DNA of 64,000 bases from contig NZ_NIZW01000012.1 in NCBI RefSeq assembly GCF_002727185.1, positions 168,954 through 232,953 on the forward strand. The letters run 5' to 3'. This DNA is from Rhodopirellula bahusiensis (GTDB taxonomy: Bacteria > Planctomycetota > Planctomycetia > Pirellulales > Pirellulaceae). How positions within the stretch are numbered: position 1 is the stretch's first letter; each line of letters begins with the position of its first letter. Below the pieces are notes generated by a model. It was not told the DNA's origin and made no database searches. It was given only the letters and a program-made list of their open reading frames with translations. The position numbers and the translations under genes are program-made. Of the stretch, positions 8,463-17,152 are shown piece by piece.

Positions 8463-10307
8463 TCACATCGGCGAAATCATGATCGCGCATCCGCCTCCAG
8501 CACCCATGGTCGCCGTCAACTTGCTGTTCGAGGTGACCTGGCGCGACTGGATGATCACCTGCTTTTTATCGTCTGGATCTTCCGCGTAGATTTTGGCGAC
8601 AAACTCCCCTGGGCCCAGGAAATCGAGCGGGATGTCGAGGCTTCGAGCTTCGTTGACAATCGATCCAACGAACCACCGATCACCCTTTCGTCTGGCGACC
8701 GTCATGTAGCTCCCGATGGATCCCTGGACCACCTTCGAGTCATCCCACGTCGTCGGCATCTCCTTCCAGAATTCAAGTTCAGGATAACGATTCTCAGGAT
8801 ATCGATCGGCCTGGTCGTACCAATGCAGATATTGCAGCGGACTGTAGAAGACGACTCCCAAAGCAAGCTGGAACGAACGGCTGACGACACGCCCATTCAA
8901 ATAACAGGGCGTGTAGTCGCCAGCCCCAGCGATCATGCGAGCAAACGAGGTGGTCAAAACATTCTTCGGAGGATTCCCCTTCTCTGGCAATTCCTCATTC
9001 CCAAGGATCCCTTCGACCGTCAGCACATGTGGGTAGGTGCGCTCGATCCCGGTCAACCGAAAGTTGTCATGGATATCAACGATCAGTTTGTATTTCGCGG
9101 CTTTCTCGATCGCATCGTACAAGAATTCCATGTCAGACTGGCTCTTCCAATCAACAAACCCCATCTTGACCCCGCGAATCCCCCATTCCTGATACGTCTG
9201 AAATGTTTTATCCAGGTCGTATCCTGACATGGCAATTTTGTTGATGTAACAGATCAGCCCAATGCCATGTTCGTTTGCGTAGCGAATCGTTTCCTGCATG
9301 TCGATCGAAGCAATGACCGTCAGAGGGTTCGAATCGGCGTCGCGTTCCGGTCCATACCAGCCGGCGTCATAGTGCACATATTGGTACTTGTTCGCCGCGG
9401 CGTAGTCGACAATCGCTTTTGCACCCTTTGTCGTCAGGCTGCTTCGCCATACCTTCCCAGGTTGGATCCATGCCGTGTCGCTCAGTTTAGACGGCGGCGA
9501 AAGATTCTGAAGCAAGTAGTGATTCTCAACCAAGGTCCCGGGATGTTCCGCCACCATGATCACTCGCCAAGGAGTCGTCAGTGACTTGTTCGCCGATACG
9601 GTCCCGCTTCGAAACCGCGTGACCAGTTGATTTTCACCGGATCGATTCAGCATCATGGGAGCGTAGCGCCCAATGCTTCCTGCTTCTGCGATCGCCACAA
9701 AATGCGATCCGGTTTCGACCAGCAGCGGACGAACGGAATGGCCCGGCATCTCAGAGAGTCGCAGTTTGGAATACCGTGCCTGCGGATAGTCATCCCAGTA
9801 GACAAAGTGATCGCCGGTGAACTGAAAGTGTGTGTCTTCTGATTTCAGTTCCAACTCATCGATCCCTTCCTGCGGCGGAATCGCGTAGCGAAAAGCGACC
9901 CCTTCGTCGTACGCCCGGAATGTCAATTCGAGCCTTTGTGTTTCGTCGGTTGCCCCGCGAAGTTGAATCACACACCCATTGTACGAATCAGGGTAGGAAG
10001 CTCTTGAACCGACCACGGGAACCCAACTCCCGTTTTCAGATTCGGTCCGCTTGCTGTCGACAACGAACCGATCACCGAGTTGGTCCCCATCAAGGACCAA
10101 GGCAAGCCTGGAGTTGACAAGAATGGCGACGTCTCGAAACGCGACGCTGTAGTGCGGCACACCTTCCAGGAGTGAAAACTGAATCGAATGATCTCCGGAT
10201 GGAGACACGATCGTCATCTCTTCGGCGGCCCAATTGCAGTTCGACGCAGAGAGAAGCAACCAAAACGCGATCGGAAAGGAAGCCAGCTTTGGTATTGAGA
10301 TCATCAT
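8463..10307 (-). CDS. Glycoside hydrolase family 97 protein (secreted)
   Basis: A 614-aa secreted enzyme with a signal peptide (hydrophobic residues 8-25, likely cleavage after NWA near residue 27). The N-terminal beta-sandwich is followed by the TIM-barrel: YVHYDAGWYGPERD near residues 310-323, GIRGVKMGFVDWKSQSD near 375-391 and LIVDIHDNFRLTG near 405-417 are GH97 barrel strands. The barrel Asp in MGFVDWKSQ suggests the retaining (alpha-galactosidase-like) branch rather than the inverting SusB type, but this needs an alignment. It would trim alpha-linked sugars in the periplasm. The upstream gene on the same strand is an exported Gfo/Idh/MocA oxidoreductase, separated by about 305 nt. Confidence 0.9.
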   Translation of the reverse strand: MMISIPKLASFPIAFWLLLSASNCNWAAEEMTIVSPSGDHSIQFSLLEGVPHYSVAFRDVAILVNSRLALVLDGDQLGDRFVVDSKRTESENGSWVPVVGSRASYPDSYNGCVIQLRGATDETQRLELTFRAYDEGVAFRYAIPPQEGIDELELKSEDTHFQFTGDHFVYWDDYPQARYSKLRLSEMPGHSVRPLLVETGSHFVAIAEAGSIGRYAPMMLNRSGENQLVTRFRSGTVSANKSLTTPWRVIMVAEHPGTLVENHYLLQNLSPPSKLSDTAWIQPGKVWRSSLTTKGAKAIVDYAAANKYQYVHYDAGWYGPERDADSNPLTVIASIDMQETIRYANEHGIGLICYINKIAMSGYDLDKTFQTYQEWGIRGVKMGFVDWKSQSDMEFLYDAIEKAAKYKLIVDIHDNFRLTGIERTYPHVLTVEGILGNEELPEKGNPPKNVLTTSFARMIAGAGDYTPCYLNGRVVSRSFQLALGVVFYSPLQYLHWYDQADRYPENRYPELEFWKEMPTTWDDSKVVQGSIGSYMTVARRKGDRWFVGSIVNEARSLDIPLDFLGPGEFVAKIYAEDPDDKKQVIIQSRQVTSNSKLTATMGAGGGCAIMISPM

Positions 10308-10341
10308 TCAGGCGAAACACTGGTTAACAAATTTTTCTGAG

Positions 10342-10364
10342 CGCTCGCCCGACAGCGGCGAGCG
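10342..10364 (-). other. Hairpin upstream of GH97 gene
   Basis: CGCTCGCC (10342-10349) pairs perfectly with GGCGAGCG (10357-10364) around a 7-nt loop. It lies about 35 nt upstream of the GH97 start and has no following T tract on the minus strand, so a leader structure or inert repeat is as likely as a terminator. Confidence 0.5.
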
Positions 10365-10528
10365 AGGCGAAGACCAAATCGGAACAGGCAAACTTGATCT
10401 TACCGTGACGCCAAACGGCGACACTTTGTGATTCAGCCGTTTCACAAGATTGGTTTCGTGATCGGCTTCGCAATCCAAACACTGTTGGCTCAGAAAACCA
10501 GCCCGCGCTGGTCGTATGTAGCGAGACT

Positions 10529-10569
10529 CCCCAAGAACCCCGGATCTTGGTGAATCCGGGGTTTTGGGG
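10529..10569 (-). terminator. Long GC-rich hairpin downstream of the Gfo/Idh/MocA gene
   Basis: AACCCCGGAT (10536-10545) pairs perfectly with ATCCGGGGTT (10554-10563). Outer CCCCAA/TTGGGG bases extend the stem with one bulge. It lies 44 nt past the stop of the minus-strand oxidoreductase gene, where a terminator is expected. No clear T run follows on that strand, so it may be a non-canonical terminator or an mRNA-stabilising stem. Confidence 0.5.
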
Positions 10570-10612
10570 CACGGCGTTTTGATCGCAGGCTGAAAGCCTA
10601 TGCCACTTTGGC

Positions 10613-11965
10613 TCAGACCAATTTGGTCTTGCCGGGGATCGCGTGAGCGGGCTCGGGGAGCGACGCCTTCATGTCCAGATTCTCGGGGAACAGGTTCAAC
10701 GTCGATTCGTTCACGGCGAAGTCCCACGTCACCAGCTTGCCGGAGTAAGCCGCCATGCGGCCGAGCACGGCGGTTAGCGAACTGTCGGCTGTTTCTTTGA
10801 ATTCGACGATTGGTTTACCCGAACGCACGCTGTCGATCAGGTCCTTGTGTTCTTGCTTGTAGGCAGCTCCCAAGTCGCCCTTCATCGACCAAACCTCGTT
10901 TCCATCGCGATCATGAATCATGGCACCACGATTGATTCCGTAGATCGTGCAGATGCCTTTGCTTCCATAGATGATGTTGGAGTTGTCACCTTGAGCATTC
11001 GGGATTTGGCGGCACTTGAATGAAACGGTTCGGTTGCCGGGATAGAGGTAATCGATGCTCATGCTGTCCCACATCTCGCTGCCTTCGGGACGAGTGAAAC
11101 GACCGCCACTGCCATAGGCTGACTCAGGTGGACCGCCCATGATCCAGTTGATCGCATCGATGTTGTGCACCGCTTGCTCAGCAATCTGATCGCCGGACAA
11201 CCAGATGAAGTGCATCCAGTTGTAGATCTGAAACTCGGTGTCGCTCATGCCTTCCTTGCGAGTCTTGTTCCAAATCCCGTTGCTGCAATAGCGAGCCGTC
11301 GCGGAGATGATGTCGCCAATCGCACCATCGTGCAGTCGTTTGATCGCTTCGACATAATTCGCTTGCCGACGATACTGGGTGCCGGTCACGATCGATGTGT
11401 TGTTGGCGATGGCTTTGTCGTTCGCTTCGACGCAGACACGGTAGCCGGCTGGATCAACGCAGGTTGGCTTTTCGGCGAAGACATGCTTTCCCGCATCGAC
11501 GGCATCCAAGACATATTGAGGCCGAAATCCGGGCGGTGTCGCGAACAACACCACATCGACATCGGGATCATCGAGAACCTTTTTGTAAGCATCGATGCCG
11601 CCATGCATTTTGGCCGTTTCGACCGCGACCTTGTCGCCGTGACGCTTGGTGAGTGACTCGCAAATTTTCCCGAGCTTGTCGCCTTCCAAGTCAGCGATCG
11701 CGGCAAGCGAAACATTGTCATTGATGGTGAGCGAATCGTTGATCGCTCCCGTTCCACGACCGCCAGCTCCGACCAATGCCAATCGAATGTGTGAATTGGG
11801 TGAACTGCTGACGGACTCGGCGGGCTCAGCCCCTCGAATCGGACGAGCGGCTGCGGTGGCGGCAACGCCCGCAGTCAACGCGGCCCCCGTGCCCATGAAA
11901 TGGCGACGGGTGGAAGAGTCGCCGGTGACCGGCGAGGAGTTGTCTGAAAAGTTGTTTTTTGGCAT
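10613..11965 (-). CDS. Gfo/Idh/MocA-family oxidoreductase with Tat signal
   Basis: A 450-aa NAD(P)-dependent oxidoreductase exported by the twin-arginine route. The Tat signal is STRRHFMGTGAALTAG at about residues 18-33. The Rossmann motif ALVGAGGRGTG follows at about 63-73, and FAEKPTCVDPAGY carries the family EKP lysine. The C-terminal alpha/beta domain extends to residue 450. Such exported paralogues are numerous in planctomycetes and are assumed to act on sugars or glycoside-derived substrates. The adjacent GH97 enzyme fits a polysaccharide-degradation context. The substrate cannot be told from sequence. Confidence 0.9.
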   Translation of the reverse strand: MPKNNFSDNSSPVTGDSSTRRHFMGTGAALTAGVAATAAARPIRGAEPAESVSSSPNSHIRLALVGAGGRGTGAINDSLTINDNVSLAAIADLEGDKLGKICESLTKRHGDKVAVETAKMHGGIDAYKKVLDDPDVDVVLFATPPGFRPQYVLDAVDAGKHVFAEKPTCVDPAGYRVCVEANDKAIANNTSIVTGTQYRRQANYVEAIKRLHDGAIGDIISATARYCSNGIWNKTRKEGMSDTEFQIYNWMHFIWLSGDQIAEQAVHNIDAINWIMGGPPESAYGSGGRFTRPEGSEMWDSMSIDYLYPGNRTVSFKCRQIPNAQGDNSNIIYGSKGICTIYGINRGAMIHDRDGNEVWSMKGDLGAAYKQEHKDLIDSVRSGKPIVEFKETADSSLTAVLGRMAAYSGKLVTWDFAVNESTLNLFPENLDMKASLPEPAHAIPGKTKLV

Positions 11966-12131
11966 GGTCGGCGGGCTCCTGATGGAGAATGCACGGGAGG
12001 GAAGAACACGAATGTTCTCCCCAGTTTAATGCAATCCCGCCACCAATTCCGAAAACCGGCCGAGATCGAGCAGCTCTCGCCACTCCGCGACTTTTAAGTC
12101 CCTGCAGTCAGCCCTAAGAACGCAGCTCGAC

Positions 12132-13325
12132 TCAGGCTTCGTCGAGCAGATCGACGGCTGCGAAGGCTTGGCCTTCCAACATTGCCAGGCTGGCTCCACC
12201 ACCGGTGCTGACGTGGCTGACATCATCAGCGAATCCGAGTTGATCAACCGCAGCGGCACTGTCACCACCGCCGATGATGCTGACGGCATCGCCATCAGCG
12301 ATCGCTTGTGCAACGGCTTTGGTGCCTTCGTCCATTGGTGGTTTTTCAAACACGCCCATCGGTCCGTTCCAAACGATGGTCTTGGCCGACTTGATGACAT
12401 CGGCGTACTTCTTCGCAGTTTCAGGACCGATGTCCAAACCTTCCATGTCGTCCGGAATCTCACCCGCAGTAACGACCTTCTTGTTGCAACCAGCGATGTT
12501 GCCGAAGTCGTCTCCGCAATGCGTGTCGGAAGGAAGGAGCAGCTTGTCGCCACCCTTTGCCATCAACTCCTTTGCCAATTCGACTTTGTCCTTTTCGACC
12601 AAGGAGTTGCCAACTTTGCCGCCGCTGGCCAACGAGAACGTGTAAGCCATCGCGCCGCCGATCAAGACCGAGTCGCAGATGCCCAACAGATTGTTGATCA
12701 CGTTGATCTTGTCGCTGACTTTTGCTCCGCCAAGGATGGCGACGAAAGGTCGCTCAGGGTTGCCGATCGCATCGGCGAGATACTGGATTTCTTTGGCTAC
12801 CAAGTGGCCGACCACGCGTGGTTTTCCAGCCATGGCTTCGGGAACAGCGACCATCGACGCGTCTTTGCGGTGGCAAGTCCCAAACGCGTCGTTGCAGTAA
12901 GCGTCGGCCATCGCCGCCAACTTGCCAGCGAACTCCACGTCGCCTTTCTTTTCGCCTGGATTGAAACGCAGGTTTTCCAAAACCAGGACTTCGCCCGAGG
13001 CTAGCGAGCCAGCTTTGGCGGCGGCATCTTCACCAACGGTGTCGCTCGCAAAGTGAACGGTGCTGCCGAGCAATTCGCCCAATCTTTTCGCGGCCGGAGC
13101 CAGCGAGTACTTCTCGTCGCCTTCACCACCGGTTGGTCGACCCAAGTGGCTCATCAAGATCACCTTGCCGCCACGATCGAGGACGCTTTTGATGCTGGGC
13201 AAAGCCATGCGAATGCGTCGGTCATCGGTGATGGCGAGTGAATCGTCCAACGGCACGTTGAAGTCGACTCGCATGAGGACGGTTTTGTCTTGAACGTCAA
13301 TTTGATCAATGGTTTTCTTGGCCAT
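12132..13325 (-). CDS. pgk: Phosphoglycerate kinase
   Basis: A 397-aa glycolytic enzyme that interconverts 1,3-bisphosphoglycerate/ADP and 3-phosphoglycerate/ATP. The start at 13325 ([20 protein letters not shown]) fits the family; the frame opens at 13487, but that extension is Arg/Pro-rich noise. Signature segments are RVDFNVPLD with a disrupted-looking [14 protein letters not shown] at about residues 19-45, [39 protein letters not shown] and the C-terminal [15 protein letters not shown]. No unusual substitution was seen. It is transcribed alone and divergently from the secreted hypothetical gene. Confidence 0.95.
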   Translation of the reverse strand: MAKKTIDQIDVQDKTVLMRVDFNVPLDDSLAITDDRRIRMALPSIKSVLDRGGKVILMSHLGRPTGGEGDEKYSLAPAAKRLGELLGSTVHFASDTVGEDAAAKAGSLASGEVLVLENLRFNPGEKKGDVEFAGKLAAMADAYCNDAFGTCHRKDASMVAVPEAMAGKPRVVGHLVAKEIQYLADAIGNPERPFVAILGGAKVSDKINVINNLLGICDSVLIGGAMAYTFSLASGGKVGNSLVEKDKVELAKELMAKGGDKLLLPSDTHCGDDFGNIAGCNKKVVTAGEIPDDMEGLDIGPETAKKYADVIKSAKTIVWNGPMGVFEKPPMDEGTKAVAQAIADGDAVSIIGGGDSAAAVDQLGFADDVSHVSTGGGASLAMLEGQAFAAVDLLDEA

Positions 13326-13700
13326 CTGCCGGGAAACTCCGAGGTGGTGTTGAGTGGGGTCGATTTCAGCGGACAAGTATCGGCCAGCGACCCAATTTCG
13401 CGAAGGGGACCGGCAGAACCCCGGTTTTTTCGCGACTTGACGCGGTCCCCCCACCGGGAACGTCACGTTGAGCCTTCTTTTTCTCACGTCGCGCCATCGT
13501 CACAACCGAAACAAAGGGAGCGGTGACGAATCGCTTGCGGCTCGTCAACAGCACCGGTCCGCCGTGAGTTTTGGTGGAACTGACACACGTTGACCGGGTC
13601 AATTTGGACGATCATTCACACGAGTGATCTTTTTCGCGACGAGAAGTGCCCCGAACCAAAAACTCAGGGCCAATCTTGATCGCAGCCGATACCAGCGGGG
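13326..13700. other. Intergenic region between divergent pgk and a secreted-protein gene
   Basis: About 375 nt, or up to 579 nt if the next gene starts at 13905. It should hold the two divergent promoters. I see no repeat, RNA gene or convincing small ORF; a minus-strand frame at 13366-13602 has no protein-like features. Confidence 0.5.
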
Positions 13701-13865
13701 GTGGTGCGAGTGAGAGCTTGCATCGGGATTGCAATGCGCCATGGCCAAACGGTCACATCATCGCGAGACACCCTGGTTCGAGACCCCGCGGCCACCGATG
13801 CCTTTGATCGATCTCTCGTCGGAGCCTGCGTGACAAACGATCCGTGCCAGAAGAGCCGCGTTTCG

Positions 13866-14750
13866 GTGAATTCGCGACGCGTCAATCGACATCGCGTTGC
13901 TTGCATGCAAATCGTGGGTGCATTGATGCTGGCCATTGTTTGCACCGACGCCTCGGCACAGTCACCCACTGACTCCGCACCGCGTCGTTTTTCGTTCCTT
14001 CCTGGTTCCGGAACTCCACGCGTGGGTTCGATCGCACATCGCGAGCAGATCCTCGAATCCTTGCCGATGGAACGGCTCACTGACGAAGCCAAACAACGGA
14101 TTCTGGGCATCGCGGAAAAGCCGACATTGTTTCGTCGGCTGCCATCGCAGATCGTTCCTTGTGACCGAGACATGTTCCTGTTCTTGACCCGCAACCCCGA
14201 TGTCTTGGTCGGGCTTTGGGACTTGATGGGAATCACCCAAGTCCAATCGACTCGAACGGGTCCCTATCAACTCGATGCCAGCGACGGAGTGGGAACACTT
14301 TGCCGAGTGGACCTGGTCTACGGCGATGCCAACAAACACATCTTTGTCGTCGACGGATCTTACGATGGAAAAATGACTCCAACCGAAATTCGCGGCAAAG
14401 GTGTCTTCGTGCTCGAGTCCACTTACACGGTTGGCGAAGACGGACGCACGCGTGTTTCAGGGACCCTCGATTGCTTTGTGCAACTCGACAGTCTGGGCAT
14501 CGACTTGATCGCTCGAACGATGAGCCCCATCATCGGGCGTTCCGCGGACAGCAACTTCGAGCAGACCGCACAGTTCATCGCACAGGTCAGCGAAGCGAGC
14601 GAACGAAACCCATCTGCCATGCTGGACATCGCGTCACGTTTGCCGCAAGTCAATCAGCAGACGCGAGACGATTTTTCAAAAACAATTTTGGCCGTCGCAC
14701 GTCGCGGACAACAAGTCGCCGCTCGTGCTCGCGAAATTCCGACGCAGTAA
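13866..14750 (+). CDS. Hypothetical secreted protein
   Basis: I do not recognise the family. The frame opens at 13701, but a start at GTG 13866 (basic VNSRRVNRHR n-region) or ATG 13905 (MQIVGALMLAIVC) gives a good signal peptide with cleavage near DASAQ. The mature part of about 270 residues contains LPSQIVPCDRDMFLFLTRNP, then GTLCRVDLVYGDANKHIFVVDGSYDG, and a helical C-terminus. No transmembrane segment lies beyond the signal, and no catalytic motif is visible. It is probably an exported periplasmic protein of a planctomycete-specific family. It converges with the LarA-like gene. Confidence 0.75.
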   Translation: MNSRRVNRHRVACMQIVGALMLAIVCTDASAQSPTDSAPRRFSFLPGSGTPRVGSIAHREQILESLPMERLTDEAKQRILGIAEKPTLFRRLPSQIVPCDRDMFLFLTRNPDVLVGLWDLMGITQVQSTRTGPYQLDASDGVGTLCRVDLVYGDANKHIFVVDGSYDGKMTPTEIRGKGVFVLESTYTVGEDGRTRVSGTLDCFVQLDSLGIDLIARTMSPIIGRSADSNFEQTAQFIAQVSEASERNPSAMLDIASRLPQVNQQTRDDFSKTILAVARRGQQVAARAREIPTQ

Positions 14751-14820
14751 CCTGCGGTCGAGACTTTGCCATTCACGGTGAAGTCAACGTGAATTCTTCG
14801 GGTCGCGACCGGCCGACGCG

Positions 14821-16089
14821 TCAGTTCAGCGGGGCTTCCCACAATCCCAACGCGGGATTCTGCACGAAGTAGAACTCGGATCCATCCACATCAGTGTGGA
14901 AACCGTCCTGGAGCGAATGAACGTCGTATCGTTTCATCAACGCGTCCAGGTCACCCGGTGTGAATCCGACCGAAGCGATTTCTTCATCCGTCAATTTCCC
15001 AGCCGCGTAAACCACTTCAAATCGATTCTCTGGTGAGCCATGAACCAAGTGAGCCGCTGCGGAAGGATCGTTTGCTAGGTCTTCGTTCTCGGCCACCAAC
15101 TGCATCACTTCGGCTTTCGTTCGATAGCCATACTTGCGAATCAGTTGGTCAATTCGAGGGTCTTCGCCAAACTCTTCGACCGCGGGACCGATGACGGTCA
15201 ATCGCCCGCCCGTCGCGATTGCCTTTCGTGTTCGGTAGATCGCTTTGTTGCCCAACCAAGTGCTTTTGAATTCATCGGGGTCCAAGTAAGCAACCACATG
15301 CGTGGGAGCCTTTGGCAGGTGCGTGATGTTGACCTTGCGAGCCAGCTCGGCCGCCTTGAAGAATGTTTCGTGATCGTCGCCGATGTACAGACCTCGCGTG
15401 TGCTTCGTTCCGTCTTTCATCTGCTGAATCACGGTCAAGGCGTACAGCAGCGGCATGTCATCGCAGAAGTGATCCGAGGCGTAGTTCAGAATCTTTCGCA
15501 GCGGCGTGTCGGCGAGACCGAGTGTCTCATCGATTCCGACCATTGCGCTGAGATAGTGACTCTCGTTGATGCCTGAGACACCTCCCGTGCCAACGAACAC
15601 ATTCTTGTTGTAGTTCGCCATCCCGATGACTTCGTGGGGCACGACTTGTCCCAACGAGAAGATCAAATCGTGGCCGCCATCTCGCAGCATCTTGTTCACC
15701 TGAGCAGGCCAACTTTGCGTGTAGATGCCGCCAGTGACTTCGCTGACGAATTCCGCTGGGACTTGCCCCAACTCCACGACGTCCTCTCGCCAACGGTGTG
15801 GGCGGAACAAATCGTGGGGCACACCAGGAAACATGTGGTCGAGCTGAGCAGGTTTCATCGGCGTGTGCGTGCCAAGCGCCGGCATGATGTCTTTGACCCG
15901 GTCGCCCAACAATTCGTGACAAAGCACCGTCAGTTCGCCTGCACGGCTGAACAATCGCGTCGCGTCAGGAGGCAGCAACAGCACGCGTTCGGGCCGTTTG
16001 ATCGCGTCAAACGTCTGCTTCAGAGCGTCACGCAAGTCGCCTGTTGTCAGCGATGTGGTTTCCGATCCAACAGAGAAATAGAGAGTCAT
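14821..16089 (-). CDS. LarA-family nickel-dependent racemase/epimerase (DUF2088)
   Basis: A 422-aa protein related to lactate racemase LarA, which uses a nickel-pincer nucleotide cofactor to racemise alpha-hydroxy acids. The pattern is well conserved: a DATR turn (Asp42, Arg45), GTHTP (His75), then PHEVIGMANYNKN giving His152 and Lys162, and NESH giving His178. The 10- and 16-residue spacings equal those of His174, Lys184 and His200 in Lactobacillus LarA, so the cofactor site appears intact. Substrate specificity is unclear; sugar-acid epimerases exist in this superfamily. No LarB, LarC or LarE homologue is in the window, so the cofactor would come from elsewhere. Confidence 0.88.
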   Translation of the reverse strand: MTLYFSVGSETTSLTTGDLRDALKQTFDAIKRPERVLLLPPDATRLFSRAGELTVLCHELLGDRVKDIMPALGTHTPMKPAQLDHMFPGVPHDLFRPHRWREDVVELGQVPAEFVSEVTGGIYTQSWPAQVNKMLRDGGHDLIFSLGQVVPHEVIGMANYNKNVFVGTGGVSGINESHYLSAMVGIDETLGLADTPLRKILNYASDHFCDDMPLLYALTVIQQMKDGTKHTRGLYIGDDHETFFKAAELARKVNITHLPKAPTHVVAYLDPDEFKSTWLGNKAIYRTRKAIATGGRLTVIGPAVEEFGEDPRIDQLIRKYGYRTKAEVMQLVAENEDLANDPSAAAHLVHGSPENRFEVVYAAGKLTDEEIASVGFTPGDLDALMKRYDVHSLQDGFHTDVDGSEFYFVQNPALGLWEAPLN

Positions 16090-16218
16090 TCGGCTCGCTC
16101 CAGCGACAATTTTGAAGGGGATGGCACACGCTCCCCGCCATTAGCCCTAAGATTAGGGGTGGTTCCTTCACCAGAACCACGCCTGTCCTGCTTGCTCAAT
16201 ACGAAAGAGGTAGATGCG

Positions 16219-17148
16219 ATGGCCAAGATCTTACTCGTCGAGGACAGTGCAACCCAGGCGGTAGAAATGACGATGCTGCTTCAGGCAGCCGACCACGAAG
16301 TCGTCCACGTCGCCAACGGGCAACTCGGCCTTTCGCACTTGAAAGACCAAGCCCCCGATCTCGTCATCACCGACCTGGAGATGCCCGAAATCAATGGACT
16401 TCAGCTGGTGGAAAGCATGCGAGCCAATTTCTCGCACATTCCCAGCATCTTGGTCACCAGCCACGGCAGCGAAGAACTCGCCGCAGAAGCGCTCCGTCGC
16501 GGCGCGGCTGGCTACGTTCCGAAGACTCGCATGTCCGACTTGCTCAATGACACCATTGTCGATGTGCTGGGGGTCATTCGCAGCGACGCTTCTTATGCGA
16601 AGTTGATTTCGACGCTGAAGAAAAACGTGTTTGTCTTCGACCTCCCATCGGATCCCGAACTGATCTCGCCGTTGGTCGGTTTGTTGATGCAGGTCAGTGC
16701 GGGAATGGAGCTTCTGCCCAGTATCGAGATGGTCCGACTGGGTGTCGCCGTTGAACATTCCCTGACCAATGCCATGCTGCACGGCAACTTAGAAATCCCA
16801 CGCGACAAACAACCCAGCCATGGCCAGCTCGCCCGTGAAGGCGTCATCAACGACGCGATGAAAGAACGGTTGTCGCAGGAACCGTACAAGAGCCGCGTGA
16901 CCCACGTGGAAGCCACCGCCTCGGAACATGCCATTCGCATCGTCATCACCGATCAAGGCCCCGGCTTTGACACATCCAATGTGCCGCAGGCCGGTGAGCT
17001 CGACGCCAGTTCACTCGCCGCCAGCGCCGATGGAGTCAGCCAGGGTGACAAGCAGGGTCTGCTGTTGATCGCCAGCTTCGTTGACCAAATGTGGTTCAAC
17101 GACCAAGGCAATCAAATCACATTGGTCAAACGATGCGGTGCCGAGTGA
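16219..17148 (+). CDS. Response regulator with C-terminal HATPase domain
   Basis: A 309-aa cytoplasmic protein. Residues 1-120 form a receiver domain (LLVEDS; phosphoacceptor Asp52 in VITDLEMPEINGL). Residues about 150-300 form an RsbW/SpoIIAB-like HATPase domain, with the N-box near EHSLTNAMLHGNLEI and a G1-like box DQGPGFDTSN. The frame is open from 15634, but that region is antisense to the LarA-like gene, and the ATG at 16219 begins the receiver domain. This layout suggests a phosphorylation-controlled anti-sigma or partner-switching regulator. The hybrid kinase gene starts 4 nt after its stop, so the two probably form one signalling unit. Confidence 0.9.
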   Translation: MAKILLVEDSATQAVEMTMLLQAADHEVVHVANGQLGLSHLKDQAPDLVITDLEMPEINGLQLVESMRANFSHIPSILVTSHGSEELAAEALRRGAAGYVPKTRMSDLLNDTIVDVLGVIRSDASYAKLISTLKKNVFVFDLPSDPELISPLVGLLMQVSAGMELLPSIEMVRLGVAVEHSLTNAMLHGNLEIPRDKQPSHGQLAREGVINDAMKERLSQEPYKSRVTHVEATASEHAIRIVITDQGPGFDTSNVPQAGELDASSLAASADGVSQGDKQGLLLIASFVDQMWFNDQGNQITLVKRCGAE

Positions 17149-17152
17149 ACCG

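Larger units (their letters stand above)
10308..10612. other. Intergenic region with two hairpins, no gene supported
   Basis: This 305-nt gap lies between two minus-strand genes. It contains two strong inverted repeats, listed separately, and otherwise nothing I can call. The open frames that cross it extend into the neighbours in wrong frames and show no protein-like composition. Confidence 0.6.

Noticed and set aside
8394..9227. 277-aa plus-strand ORF
   Set aside because: It lies antisense to the conserved GH97 gene, with no recognisable motif.
15634..16218. N-terminal extension of the response regulator frame
   Set aside because: This part is antisense to the LarA-like gene, and the receiver domain begins exactly at ATG 16219.
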